Origin: an uncultured Oscillospiraceae bacterium
Lineage (GTDB): Bacteria > Bacillota > Clostridia > Oscillospirales > Oscillospiraceae
Reading direction: 5' to 3'
DNA: 59,880 nt
Assembly: GCA_910589155.1 (NCBI GenBank)
Contig: CAJURY010000011.1
Coordinates: 1 to 59,880, forward strand
Positions within the stretch are counted from its first letter, which is position 1. The number at the start of each line of letters is the position of its first letter. The notes beneath the pieces are model-generated. The model was not told where the DNA came from, made no database searches, and was given only the letters and a program-made list of their open reading frames with translations. Below are positions 17,160 through 25,190 of this stretch, in pieces. Both the position numbers and the translations under genes were made by a program.

Positions 17160-18278
17160 CTAAAAGAGCTGATCGAAAAACTCCGAAACCGTAATCCGTT
17201 TGAACAAGTCGGAAAAGGCGCCGTTTGAAACATTCGTAGCGTAATTGAAATACACCAGATAACAAACGATCATTGCAATCTTGATAAAACCTCTGTTCCG
17301 GCGGGGAATTTTGTGAATCATCCAAGGCAGCGCAACCGCCTGTGCAGTAACAAAAAAATTGGCCAGTCTGGCAAAATAATTGGCGGTTCCAAAAAGGCCG
17401 ATAAACATAATACAGCCGTTGACCATCGCCAGATTAAACATCAGATTTTCACTTCTGGTGCTGTTTTGGAAAATATCTTTGTGATATACAAGCGCCAGCA
17501 GCATCGGCACATTACACACAATCACCCGAAAAACATTGACGCCTTCCCCGTTGAAAGAATCAACGGTATACGTCTCGCCCAAGCTGGAGGTGATGCCAAT
17601 GATGGCACCGAAGAGATTTTGCAGGGAAAACGCAACCGCAACCGTACCAATGAGCAAAAGCAGGGTGCTTTTCGTCCATGGGCGAAACATCAAAAAAGGT
17701 ACCAGCAGATAAATCAGCGCGTAGATGTGGAAGGTGCCGGCCAAGAACACAAAAAGACCGTATGGAATCCACTTTCGATTGACCGCCAGCGGCAGCGCGC
17801 ACAGGCAAATTGCGGTTGCAAGGGACTGCTTGATCGCCGCTCCCGCAAAGGTATATGAACCGACGCATATAAACAGCAAAATATTGAGCGTAAGACTATT
17901 TCTGTTCTGATAAATAAAAGCAATATGCAGCCCTATAATAACAAGAGAATAAAGCATCAGGTAGGTCTGGGTTGACGTGCCCATGGTTTTCAGCGCGGCG
18001 TTGCAGATGGTAAAGCCGGGGTCCGCGCTGAGAGAACTGTCAAAGGTGTCCCAAAACCCCGGAAACGGCAACGTGTTCTCATACATACTGATATAAGCCT
18101 TCGTATCATTATAACCCGTCCGCAATCCCAAAAAGCCGCCCAGAAGAATCACCATACAAACGATTGGTATGTTGAACTTTCTTTTTTTCAAAGAGTGACT
18201 ATTTACACCAAAATAAGTATGCTCGTAGAGCCATGCCAAGCTCAGTACCAGCGCCATAAGCACCCAAAGTTGAATCAT
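17160..18278 (-). CDS. EpsG family membrane protein (candidate glycan polymerase)
   Basis: A 372-residue protein with about ten membrane segments. The sequence LGGFLGLRTGYNDTKAYISMY matches the conserved beginning of the EpsG family, including the R-x-G-x-x-D-T pattern. EpsG proteins are the Wzy-like polymerase candidates of Bacillus-type exopolysaccharide operons. Within this operon it is the only polymerase candidate. Its ATG overlaps the SD region of the gene downstream, with a one-base gap between stop and neighbouring coding sequence. Confidence 0.85.
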   Translation of the reverse strand: MIQLWVLMALVLSLAWLYEHTYFGVNSHSLKKRKFNIPIVCMVILLGGFLGLRTGYNDTKAYISMYENTLPFPGFWDTFDSSLSADPGFTICNAALKTMGTSTQTYLMLYSLVIIGLHIAFIYQNRNSLTLNILLFICVGSYTFAGAAIKQSLATAICLCALPLAVNRKWIPYGLFVFLAGTFHIYALIYLLVPFLMFRPWTKSTLLLLIGTVAVAFSLQNLFGAIIGITSSLGETYTVDSFNGEGVNVFRVIVCNVPMLLALVYHKDIFQNSTRSENLMFNLAMVNGCIMFIGLFGTANYFARLANFFVTAQAVALPWMIHKIPRRNRGFIKIAMIVCYLVYFNYATNVSNGAFSDLFKRITVSEFFDQLF

Positions 18279-18279
18279 G

Positions 18280-19383
18280 TCAAACTCCCATTACTTTCAA
18301 AGTTGTCTCAACTACTTTTCTCTTATCAAAAACCGCTTCCATATGTCTGCGCCCCGCTTCTCCCATAGCGGCGCGCTGATCGTCAGGCATTTGCGCAAGC
18401 TTTTTCATCGCCGCGTACAAGCTGCTTGCATCCTTCGCCCTGCAAAGCAAACCGCTTTTTCCATCCACCACAGCTTCCAGGCAGCCGTGAATCTCGCTGG
18501 TGATGACCGGCCTGCCCATAGCGGCGCACTCCAGATTGGTATTCGCCATGCCCTCGTGCCAGGAGGGCAGCACAAAACAGTGGCAATTCGCAATAAACGG
18601 GCGAACATCGTTTTGGTAGCCATGATAATACAGCCATCCTTCCGCCTCGTACCGCTTGAGCCGCTGGGCGTAGTCCTCCTCAAAGCTGCCAAGAATGTGA
18701 AGCGCGCAGGGCAGTCCGTCTTTTCTCAGCAACTCCATGGCCTGAAAAAGCTCTTCCACGCCTTTTTCCCGCATCACCCGGCCAACAAACAAAAAGCTGG
18801 TTTCCGTCCGCTCCTTGGGATACGCCGCAAGCGCAAACCGCGCCAGATCTACTCCTGCACCGGCAAGCACATGGGTTCTGCGTCGTTCCGCAATCCCCGC
18901 CGCAACGATGGTTTCCCGATTTTCTTCATTCTCGAAAAAAATGACCTTCGCCTTTTTCAAGGCCGGCTTGTACAAAGCTGTAACCAGCGCGCGAAGCATT
19001 CCGGGATTTTGAAACGCCGTGCCCAAGCCGGTAATATTGGCTGCGTAGGGAAGCCTTGCCAAACGGCACGCCAAACCGCCGTAAATATTCGGCTTTATCG
19101 TGTAGGTAATTGCAAAGTCCGGGGTAGCTGCGCGCAAAATGCGCCGGTAAGCGAAAAACAGTTTTATATCCTTTAAGGGATTCATGCCCCGGCGCTCCAT
19201 GGATACCTGATACAAGCCGCACCCAAGCCGCTCCAGCTCCCGCTGGGCGAGCAACTCCTTTTCTTCCCCCGTCTGGGGAACCACTGCGTAAACTGTGTGA
19301 CCCTTTGCCAGAAGCCTTTCTATCAGCATCCCGCGAAAAGTCAGCAACCCGGAAGCATAATTGCAGAGAATTAAAATTTTCAT
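18280..19383 (-). CDS. Glycosyltransferase family 4 (EpsD/PglA-like)
   Basis: A 367-residue GT-B enzyme. It opens MKILILCNYASGLLTFRG and has YTIKPNIYGGLACRL, GLGTAFQNPG and LPSWHEGMANTNLECAAMGRPVI. This pattern matches the transferases that add the second sugar to undecaprenyl-diphospho-bacillosamine (PglA/EpsD type), consistent with the bacillosamine-type genes next to it. The start at 19383 is chosen because the family begins there; a longer frame would overlap the acetyltransferase gene. The ribosome site is weak. Confidence 0.88.
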   Translation of the reverse strand: MKILILCNYASGLLTFRGMLIERLLAKGHTVYAVVPQTGEEKELLAQRELERLGCGLYQVSMERRGMNPLKDIKLFFAYRRILRAATPDFAITYTIKPNIYGGLACRLARLPYAANITGLGTAFQNPGMLRALVTALYKPALKKAKVIFFENEENRETIVAAGIAERRRTHVLAGAGVDLARFALAAYPKERTETSFLFVGRVMREKGVEELFQAMELLRKDGLPCALHILGSFEEDYAQRLKRYEAEGWLYYHGYQNDVRPFIANCHCFVLPSWHEGMANTNLECAAMGRPVITSEIHGCLEAVVDGKSGLLCRAKDASSLYAAMKKLAQMPDDQRAAMGEAGRRHMEAVFDKRKVVETTLKVMGV

Positions 19384-19390
19384 AGCCTTA

Positions 19391-20032
19391 TCATTTCTTT
19401 TCCATGTCATAGTCCGAGCGCAAGCGCTTCGCCGGGCAACCCACATAAGTTCCTGCATGCAGAATTTCTTTCACAACCACAGCCCCCGCGCCGATCATAC
19501 AATTGTCGCAAATTGTAAGATTATTGCGCACCGACGCTCCAATCCCAATCCACGTCGCTTTTCCAACCCGAACGGTTCCCGCAAGCTTAGCTCCCACGGA
19601 AACATGCGCGTAATCCTCCAGAAAATTGTCGTGCTCCACCACGGCGCTGGTATTTATAATGCAGTGCTTTCCAATGACGCTGCCGGCATTTACCACAGCA
19701 TTCGCCAAAATAACCGTTCCTTCCCCAATGCGCACATCGAGGTTCGCAATCGTCGCTGCGGGATGGATCGCCGTGTACCAGGCAACTCCTGTCAGCTGCT
19801 TTGCAATCCGTTCCCGAATGGCGGCGTTCCCCACAGCGATAATAAACCGCGCGTCATGGCGATACGCTTCAAAATCGGCAACCGTTCCCAAAAGGGGGAA
19901 CCCCACAAAAAACTTCGGCAGCGCTTCGTTGTCATCCAAAAAACCCAATACAACGTCTCCTGCTTTTTGAATCGCATCCGCAACGACCTTGCCGTGTCCG
20001 CTGGCGCCAATTACAATCACCTTTTCAGACAT
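19391..20032 (-). CDS. NeuD/PglD-type sugar O/N-acetyltransferase
   Basis: A 213-residue protein. The N-terminal Rossmann-like part (VIVIGASGHGKVVADAI) binds the nucleotide sugar and the C-terminal left-handed beta helix holds hexapeptide repeats and the catalytic histidine in NTSAVVEHDNFLEDYAHVS. It is close in design to EpsM and PglD, which acetylate UDP-4-amino-4,6-dideoxy-GlcNAc to UDP-diacetylbacillosamine. ATG at 20032 is preferred over TTG at 20038 because GGAGG is nine bases away. It overlaps the phosphoglycosyltransferase gene by eight bases. Confidence 0.9.
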   Translation of the reverse strand: MSEKVIVIGASGHGKVVADAIQKAGDVVLGFLDDNEALPKFFVGFPLLGTVADFEAYRHDARFIIAVGNAAIRERIAKQLTGVAWYTAIHPAATIANLDVRIGEGTVILANAVVNAGSVIGKHCIINTSAVVEHDNFLEDYAHVSVGAKLAGTVRVGKATWIGIGASVRNNLTICDNCMIGAGAVVVKEILHAGTYVGCPAKRLRSDYDMEKK

Positions 20033-20684
20033 CGGCAAATTCCTCCGTTCCCATAAACTCCTCCATGGTCTCAGAGGAAGCGGAATGGACGCCTTCCTTC
20101 GTTAAGACCGTTTTCACCGTTTCAAAAATTATCTTCCAGTCCCCCAAAAACGTAATATGGTCCACATAATAAACGTCTTTTTCAAACTTATCTTCCCATG
20201 TGATCGCGTTTCTTCCATGCACTTGGGCGTACCCCGTAAAGCCCGGCCGCACCTCGTGCCGCCGCGCCTGCCGGGCGTTATATCTTGGCAGATATTTTAC
20301 CAGCAGAGGCCGCGGACCAACCACCGCCATATCCCCTCGGAGAATATTGAAAAGCTCTGGCAGTTCATCCAAGCTGGAAGCCCGCAGCTTCCGTCCAAAA
20401 GTGGTCAACCGCAGTGCATCCGGTAAAAGCGCGCCCTCCGCGTCCCGCCACTCCGTCATGGTGCGAAATTTATATAAATGAAATATTCTTTCATCTTTTC
20501 CCGGACGCGCCTGTTTAAAAATAACCGGCGCACCCAGCTTGATACGAACCAACAGCGCAATGCTCAGCATGACGGGAGCCAGCGCCACAATCGCCGCCAG
20601 CGCGCAAAAAAAATCCTGCGGTCTTTTGATAAACCGTTCATAAAAACTTTTTTGGGGGCGCATCCGATTCCTTACAGCATTCAC
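20025..20684 (-). CDS. Phosphoglycosyltransferase (PglC/EpsL-like)
   Basis: A 219-residue monotopic phosphoglycosyltransferase. It has an N-terminal re-entrant hydrophobic segment, the motifs IFKQARPGKDE and YKFRTM, the catalytic Asp-Glu pair in SSLDELPEL and the signature LRGDMAVVGPRP. Small enzymes of this kind transfer a phospho-sugar from a UDP-sugar to undecaprenyl phosphate and so begin glycan assembly. With the flanking aminotransferase and acetyltransferase it suggests a bacillosamine-like first sugar. The start is GTG with AGAGG eight bases upstream. Confidence 0.92.
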   Translation of the reverse strand: MNAVRNRMRPQKSFYERFIKRPQDFFCALAAIVALAPVMLSIALLVRIKLGAPVIFKQARPGKDERIFHLYKFRTMTEWRDAEGALLPDALRLTTFGRKLRASSLDELPELFNILRGDMAVVGPRPLLVKYLPRYNARQARRHEVRPGFTGYAQVHGRNAITWEDKFEKDVYYVDHITFLGDWKIIFETVKTVLTKEGVHSASSETMEEFMGTEEFADV

Positions 20685-20696
20685 ATTCTTTTCCTC

Positions 20697-21974
20697 TTAC
20701 CCAAAACAGGCTCTAACCGCTGCAATAATCTTTGACTGCTGTTCCCAAGTCATTTTATTATCGCTGGGCAGACACAGGCCGCGCTGGAAAATATCCATAC
20801 CTACGTCCAGCGGCTTTCCGTCTTTGCCCATGGCGTCGCCCTCCAGATAGGCGTTGGATTGTCCCCGTCCGCCCCCTTCCCGGGTAACAAAGCCGTGCAT
20901 CCGATAAATCGGCTGCATATGCATGGGCTTCCATATGGGCCGCCCCTCCGCGCCAATGCTGCCGACAGCCTCCAGAATTTCCATGGGGCAGCTTTTGCCG
21001 TGCAGTGGGGTGTACAGCGCTTCGCATTCGCTTCGCACCTGGGGACACATGGCCTCTTTGTCAAGAAGCAAGCAGGACAGCCAGAAATTCGGCTCGCTGT
21101 TGGCCTTATCAAAGGGATTCATCTGAACAGGCAGATCCCGAAATCCTTCCTGGTATCTTTCGTAAATCGCTTTTTTCTGGGCAATGTGCGTTTCCAGATA
21201 GGGAATTTGCCCCCGGATAACCCCAGCGATCACATTGCTCATGCGGTAATTATAGCCAAGCTCCTCATGCTGGTACCAAGCAGCTTTTTCTCTGGACTGC
21301 GTAGACCATTTGCGAACCTTGTTCGCGGCTTCTCTATCCTCTGTCAGCAGCATACCGCCGGAAGATCCGGTGATAATCTTGTTGCCGTTAAAGGAAATAC
21401 AGCCGATCTGCCCAAAGCGCCCCGTCTGCACACCCTTATAAGTCGCGCCCAGAGATTCCGCCGCATCCTCAATGAGAATCGCCTTATGCCTGTCGCAGAC
21501 CGCCTTCAGCTCGTCCACCTTGCCGGGGGTGCCGTATAAATGCGCCGCCACAACCACACGCACCTCGGGGTAAATGGCAAAAGCCTTTTCCAGCGCCACC
21601 GGATCCATGTTCCAGGTATCGTACTCCGTATCGATAAAAACCGGCAGGCCGCCTTCGTAAACCACAGGATTCACCGTGGCGGCAAAGGTCATATCCGAGC
21701 AGAACACCCGCTCCCCCGGCTTGACCCCGGCCAGCTTCACCGCCATATGTAAAGAAGCCGTCCCAGCGGAAAGCGCCACCGCGTACCGACAGCCAACCTT
21801 TTCGCAGATCATGCCCTCCACCGCGTCGATATTCGCGCCAATGGTTGACATCCAGTTGGTTTCATAAGCCTGCGCCATATATTTCATTTCTTCGCCGTGC
21901 ATGGTGGGGCTGGACAGCCAGACCTTAGAGGCCAACGGCTCTATATTTTCATTTCGCGCAAACATCCGTCTCAT
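20697..21974 (-). CDS. DegT/DnrJ/EryC1/StrS aminotransferase (PglE/EpsN-like)
   Basis: A roughly 425-residue PLP enzyme of the sugar aminotransferase family. Visible features are WLSSPTMHGEEMKYM, SAGTASLHMAVKLAGV (phosphate contact), IEDAAESLGATYKG and the Schiff-base lysine in SFNGNKIITGSSGG. It likely aminates UDP-4-keto-6-deoxy-GlcNAc. A longer start ATG at 22019 is rejected because it lies inside the -10 box of the operon promoter; ATG at 21974 or 21965, just after GGGAAGG, is used instead. It is the first gene of the 17-gene operon. Confidence 0.92.
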   Translation of the reverse strand: MRRMFARNENIEPLASKVWLSSPTMHGEEMKYMAQAYETNWMSTIGANIDAVEGMICEKVGCRYAVALSAGTASLHMAVKLAGVKPGERVFCSDMTFAATVNPVVYEGGLPVFIDTEYDTWNMDPVALEKAFAIYPEVRVVVAAHLYGTPGKVDELKAVCDRHKAILIEDAAESLGATYKGVQTGRFGQIGCISFNGNKIITGSSGGMLLTEDREAANKVRKWSTQSREKAAWYQHEELGYNYRMSNVIAGVIRGQIPYLETHIAQKKAIYERYQEGFRDLPVQMNPFDKANSEPNFWLSCLLLDKEAMCPQVRSECEALYTPLHGKSCPMEILEAVGSIGAEGRPIWKPMHMQPIYRMHGFVTREGGGRGQSNAYLEGDAMGKDGKPLDVGMDIFQRGLCLPSDNKMTWEQQSKIIAAVRACFG

Positions 21975-22017
21975 TTCCTTCCCATATTCCAAACTACCAT
22001 TTTCATATGAATAATTC

Positions 22018-22046
22018 ATTATACTCCATACACCGACAAATGTAAA
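22018..22046 (-). promoter_or_regulatory. Sigma-A promoter of the glycan operon
   Basis: TTTACA at 22041-22046 and a perfect TATAAT at 22018-22023 are separated by 17 bases on the minus strand. Transcription would begin near 22011, leaving about 37 bases of leader before ATG 21974. No other strong promoter was seen in the following 17 kb of same-strand genes. Confidence 0.85.
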
Positions 22047-22120
22047 TACATGATTTCAGCACCGTTGACACAAACGCAGGCGGGTCTGGCATATTTTTCC
22101 AAAAAACACAATTTTATGCA

Positions 22121-22149
22121 TTGAATCTCAGGAAGAAATGCATTATAAT
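22121..22149 (+). promoter_or_regulatory. Sigma-A promoter of the TraX-like gene
   Basis: TTGAAT at 22121-22126 and TATAAT at 22144-22149 lie 17 bases apart. The promoter is divergent from that of the glycan operon, 75 bases away. It also shows that the long TTG start at 22121 cannot be used. Confidence 0.8.
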
Positions 22150-22192
22150 AGTCCTATCCAAAGGGCGATCCCAACAACAAGGAGAATCCGAA

Positions 22193-22969
22193 ATGAGCAA
22201 TTCGCAAATCCGACTGCGCCCCCACGGGCAAAAAAAATACAATCGCTTTTTCAGCCGAAATGTTTTGAAGATTATTTTATGTATTTTGACCTTCTGCGCA
22301 ACTGCCGGTATGGCGATTGTAGGGCGCGGATTGATGAAATTAGCCCCTGGTACAACGCTGAACCTGCTAAACGCCGGAGAAAGTTCCTATGAAATGACCC
22401 ATGTGGCGCTTTATATGGTTCTGGAATTCTGCGGCTCCCTTGCCTGGCCGCTTCTGGCGTTTTTGACGGTGGAGGGCTTTTTGCACACATCCAGCCCCGA
22501 CAAGTACATTTTACGGGTGGGTCTGCTGGCGCTTGTCAGCGAAATTCCCTACGACCTTGCCACCAGCGGCGTGTGGCTTTTCTGGGGGCAGCAAAATATT
22601 CTTTTTCTCGTCGCCATTTCTCTTGTCTTGCTGTGGATCCTGCACAGCTATGCGCGTACTGGGGGCAACAGCCTTTTCCGGAAAGTCTTTTTTGTCGTGA
22701 TGGCAATCGTCAGCGGCGTTTTGCTGTGCGTGCCCAACAGCGCGCTGTTTATCGGTCTCATTGTGGTGCTTTATTATTTCCGTACCCAGGAGCGCACCCG
22801 CAATCTGCTTGCCGTCGTTCTTACAATTTTGGACTTTCCCGCGCCGTTTTCCGTTTTATTTATGATCTGGTACGACGAAAACCGCTGCAAAGGCACAAAG
22901 TGGTTTTACTATGCAGCATACCCCGTCCATCTGCTGATTTTGGGTCTAATTGGTGTTTACCTTCTGTAA
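22193..22969 (+). CDS. TraX family membrane protein
   Basis: A 258-residue protein with about eight membrane segments. Strong family signals are WPLLAFLTVEGFLHTSSPDKYILRV, cut here by LLALVSEIPYDLA, and WGQQNILFLVAISLVLLWIL. TraX acetylates F-pilin in conjugative plasmids; chromosomal homologues in Firmicutes are of unknown role and probably acetylate another envelope molecule. ATG at 22193 has AAGGAG eight bases upstream. The charged LRPHGQKKYNRFFSRN tail precedes the first membrane segment. Confidence 0.85.
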   Translation: MSNSQIRLRPHGQKKYNRFFSRNVLKIILCILTFCATAGMAIVGRGLMKLAPGTTLNLLNAGESSYEMTHVALYMVLEFCGSLAWPLLAFLTVEGFLHTSSPDKYILRVGLLALVSEIPYDLATSGVWLFWGQQNILFLVAISLVLLWILHSYARTGGNSLFRKVFFVVMAIVSGVLLCVPNSALFIGLIVVLYYFRTQERTRNLLAVVLTILDFPAPFSVLFMIWYDENRCKGTKWFYYAAYPVHLLILGLIGVYLL

Positions 22970-23021
22970 GGGGTATTTTTGCGCCTGTTGGATATACTAA
23001 GCGTTAGAAAGGAGTTTTCAC

Positions 23022-23180
23022 ATGAAATACATTTGTGACGTTTGTGGCTATGAGTATGACGAAGCATTGGGCGATCCCGACCACGGCATTGCCCCTGGCA
23101 CCAAATGGGAGGAGCTTCCCGATGATTTCGAGTGCCCGCTGTGCTTTGTAGGCAAAGATCAGTTCTCCCCCGCTGAATAA
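23022..23180 (+). CDS. Rubredoxin
   Basis: A 52-residue rubredoxin. The two iron ligand pairs are CDVCG (Cys5, Cys8) and CPLC (Cys38, Cys41), with aromatic Tyr10, Trp29 and Phe36 packing as in the family. The usual glycine after the second pair is Phe here. It is a cytosolic one-electron carrier that feeds oxidative-stress reductases in anaerobes. AAAGGAG lies before ATG. It follows the TraX-like gene by 52 bases and ends in a clear hairpin. Confidence 0.97.
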   Translation: MKYICDVCGYEYDEALGDPDHGIAPGTKWEELPDDFECPLCFVGKDQFSPAE

Positions 23181-23183
23181 GAA

Positions 23184-23220
23184 TAAGCCGCAGACTGTAA
23201 CTTACAGCCTGCGGCTTTCG
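23184..23220 (+). terminator. Rho-independent terminator after rubredoxin
   Basis: AAGCCGCAG then CTGTAA pairs with TTACAG then CTGCGGCTT, giving a stem of about 15 bp with one mismatch, followed by TCG. The T tract is short. Confidence 0.75.
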
Positions 23221-23224
23221 CTTG

Positions 23225-23420
23225 GCAAAACGCCTCTGATTGTATAAAAAATGCAGCGCCCTCCAGGGTAGCCTTGCAACCGCGAAAAGTCACCAAAAGC
23301 AGCCGAGCGGCGGTGCTTTTTCCATTGCCTTGCAAAGCTGAAATTCGTCCTCTAGCCTTGATACGAAGCAGTTTTTTATCAACACCGCGCAATGCTATCC
23401 AATTTAACACGCTCTATTCG
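23225..23420. repeat. Decayed dispersed repeat, second copy
   Basis: This gene-free stretch shares short exact blocks with 4441-4580: CCCTCC..GG, CGAAAAGTCACCAAAAGC and TTGCAAAGCTGAAA against TTGCAAGGCTGAAA, in the same order and similar spacing. Elsewhere the copies have diverged. No gene is supported in it. Confidence 0.5.
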
Positions 23421-23873
23421 CTAAGAGCTTACGGGTGGATTCTCCAACATATAAGCCTCCAATAGCGCCGCCGCTGCCGCCACATATTTCGCGCAGGGGC
23501 GGCAGTGGTAAAACGCCTCTGTGCGCGGTGTGGGAACCGGGCTTGTGGAGGGATTGTTCAGCAGCTCCCGGCAAATAATGGAACCGAATTGCTCCCGAAA
23601 TTGACCAGCCAATTCCTGCACTCTGGCATAGTGCTCCATTTTCTTTTGATCGTCCGGTTCGTCGTAGCCGTATAGATACCCTGCGGCAAGAAAAACGCCG
23701 CTGAGTGCGCCGCAAACCTCCCGCATCCGACCCATGCCGCCGCCAAAAGAGGAGGCGATGCGCAGGGCTTGCTTTTCCTCCAGTCCCAGTAAATCGGAAA
23801 AGGCAGCAAAGCTTGCCTGGGCGCAATTATAGCCGTTCAGAAAAAGCGTTTTGGCGCGTTCTTCGTAAGTCAT
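23421..23873 (-). CDS. C_GCAxxG_C_C family protein
   Basis: A 150-residue soluble protein with the defining pattern: NGYNCAQASFAAF, then SSFGGGMGRMREVCGALSG, then a Cys in SIICRELLN and a final HCRPC. The family is named for these conserved cysteines, common in Clostridia and often near redox genes; the function is not established, though a metal or redox-cofactor role is usually proposed. GAGGAGGTGA precedes the ATG and a good promoter lies 25 bases further upstream. Confidence 0.92.
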   Translation of the reverse strand: MTYEERAKTLFLNGYNCAQASFAAFSDLLGLEEKQALRIASSFGGGMGRMREVCGALSGVFLAAGYLYGYDEPDDQKKMEHYARVQELAGQFREQFGSIICRELLNNPSTSPVPTPRTEAFYHCRPCAKYVAAAAALLEAYMLENPPVSS

Positions 23874-23897
23874 AAAGTCACCTCCTCAATCCAAGCT

Positions 23898-23926
23898 ATC
23901 ATAGCACAGGTTGCCATTTTGCGCAA
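23898..23926 (-). promoter_or_regulatory. Promoter of the C_GCAxxG_C_C gene
   Basis: TTGCGC at 23921-23926 and TATGAT at 23898-23903 lie 17 bases apart on the minus strand, close before the gene. Confidence 0.65.
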
Positions 23927-23987
23927 CTTGGGTTTTTCCCATTTTTTAAACTTTGTCACATTATTCGGTCAAATTAAAAATCCTTTC

Positions 23988-24016
23988 TTGACTTCATTTT
24001 GCAAAAATCCTATAAT
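23988..24016 (+). promoter_or_regulatory. Promoter of the degV gene
   Basis: TTGACT at 23988-23993 and TATAAT at 24011-24016 lie 17 bases apart, giving a leader of about 30 bases with an AGGAGGA ribosome site. Confidence 0.85.
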
Positions 24017-24051
24017 TTTTTCATATTTGGAAGATTCAGGAGGATTTTGCC

Positions 24052-24897
24052 ATGCGGATTAAAATATGCGCGGACAGTACCTGCGATTTGTCCTCGGAGC
24101 TGCTGCGTGAAAACGATATTGCAATGGAGCCTCTGCACATCCAGATGGGCGGCGGTTTTTATAAAGACGGCGTGGAAATTACGCCGGAGCAAATTTACGC
24201 CCATGTAGATGGCGGCGGCGACTTATGCACCACAACAGCCATTAACGCAGAGGAGTACCGCGCCTTGTTTGCCCGTTTTGCCAGGGATTATGACGCGGTG
24301 GTGCATATTACCATCAGCGCGGATTTTTCAAGCTGCTATCAAAACGCCTGCATGGCCGCCAGAGATTTTTCCAACGTATATGTAATAGACTCCAGAAATT
24401 TGTCTACAGGCCATGGCCTTGTGGTGATGAAAGCCTGCGAACTGGCGAAAACTGCTGCGGATATAGAGACGTTCTGCAACACGCTCATTGACCTCACCGG
24501 CAAAGTGGAAGCAAGCTTCCTACTCAGCCGACTGGACTATATGGTAAAAGGCGGCCGGTGCAGTTCCGTAGCTGCGCTGGGCGCAAACCTACTGCATCTG
24601 CGTCCCTGCATTGAAGTCGTCGACGGCAAAATGAAGGTTGTAAAAAAGTACCGGGGCAGCATGGAAAAATGCTTGGCAAATTATGTAAAAGATCGCTTGG
24701 ACGGACGGATGGAACATCTGGATGAGGAAATGATTTTTATCACCCACACGAAAACGGAACCGTCCTGCCATCAGGCGGTACGCGACGGTGTAGCGCAGTA
24801 CGGCAGATTCCAGCGTGTTTTCGATACCACCGCCGGCTGCACGGTAACTTGCCATTGCGGACCGGGAACCATCGGCGTTCTTTTTATCCGCAAATAA
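24052..24897 (+). CDS. DegV family fatty-acid-binding protein
   Basis: A 281-residue DegV protein of the usual length. The opening IKICADSTCDLSSELLREND and the later YVIDSRNLSTGHGLVVM and SFLLSRLDYMVKGGRCSSVAAL are diagnostic. In Gram-positive bacteria these proteins (FakB type) hold a fatty acid while the kinase FakA phosphorylates it for membrane lipid synthesis; no fakA is in this window. The fatty-acid loop reads CTTTAINAEEY rather than the more common TSQP type. ATG follows AGGAGGATTTTGCC. Confidence 0.92.
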   Translation: MRIKICADSTCDLSSELLRENDIAMEPLHIQMGGGFYKDGVEITPEQIYAHVDGGGDLCTTTAINAEEYRALFARFARDYDAVVHITISADFSSCYQNACMAARDFSNVYVIDSRNLSTGHGLVVMKACELAKTAADIETFCNTLIDLTGKVEASFLLSRLDYMVKGGRCSSVAALGANLLHLRPCIEVVDGKMKVVKKYRGSMEKCLANYVKDRLDGRMEHLDEEMIFITHTKTEPSCHQAVRDGVAQYGRFQRVFDTTAGCTVTCHCGPGTIGVLFIRK

Positions 24898-24909
24898 GGG
24901 ATATACAAT

Positions 24910-24957
24910 TTGCCGCAGAACCTGTTCCCTCCACGTTTCCAAAGCTGCGGCAATTTT
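24910..24957 (+). terminator. Possible terminator after degV
   Basis: TGCCGCAG at 24911-24918 pairs with CTGCGGCA at 24945-24952, followed by ATTTTC. The loop is long at 26 bases, so confidence is limited. A second inverted pair, GGCAATTTTCACCT near 24949 with AGGTGAAAATTTGCC near 25020, overlaps it. Confidence 0.4.
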
Positions 24958-25082
24958 CACCTATGGCGGTGTGGCGCCGCCCTCACTGCTGGCTGCTCCG
25001 GCGGCTTTTGTAACTTTAGCAGGTGAAAATTTGCCCCGGCGGACATTGCGCTTCCCGTGCAGGATAGGCAAAAATACATATG

Positions 25083-25120
25083 AAAAATGCAGGATTACTT
25101 GTGTAATCCTGCATTTTTTA
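25083..25120. terminator. Bidirectional terminator between degV and spoIID
   Basis: AAAAATGCAGGATTAC pairs perfectly with GTAATCCTGCATTTTT across a four-base loop, with A and T tracts on both sides, so it can work for both convergent genes. Confidence 0.9.
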
Positions 25121-25190
25121 GAATATAATAAGCTTTTCAGCAGTCTTGTCTGTATAAATCCAAGGAGACTTGCTCTGATTTTTCCAAGCT

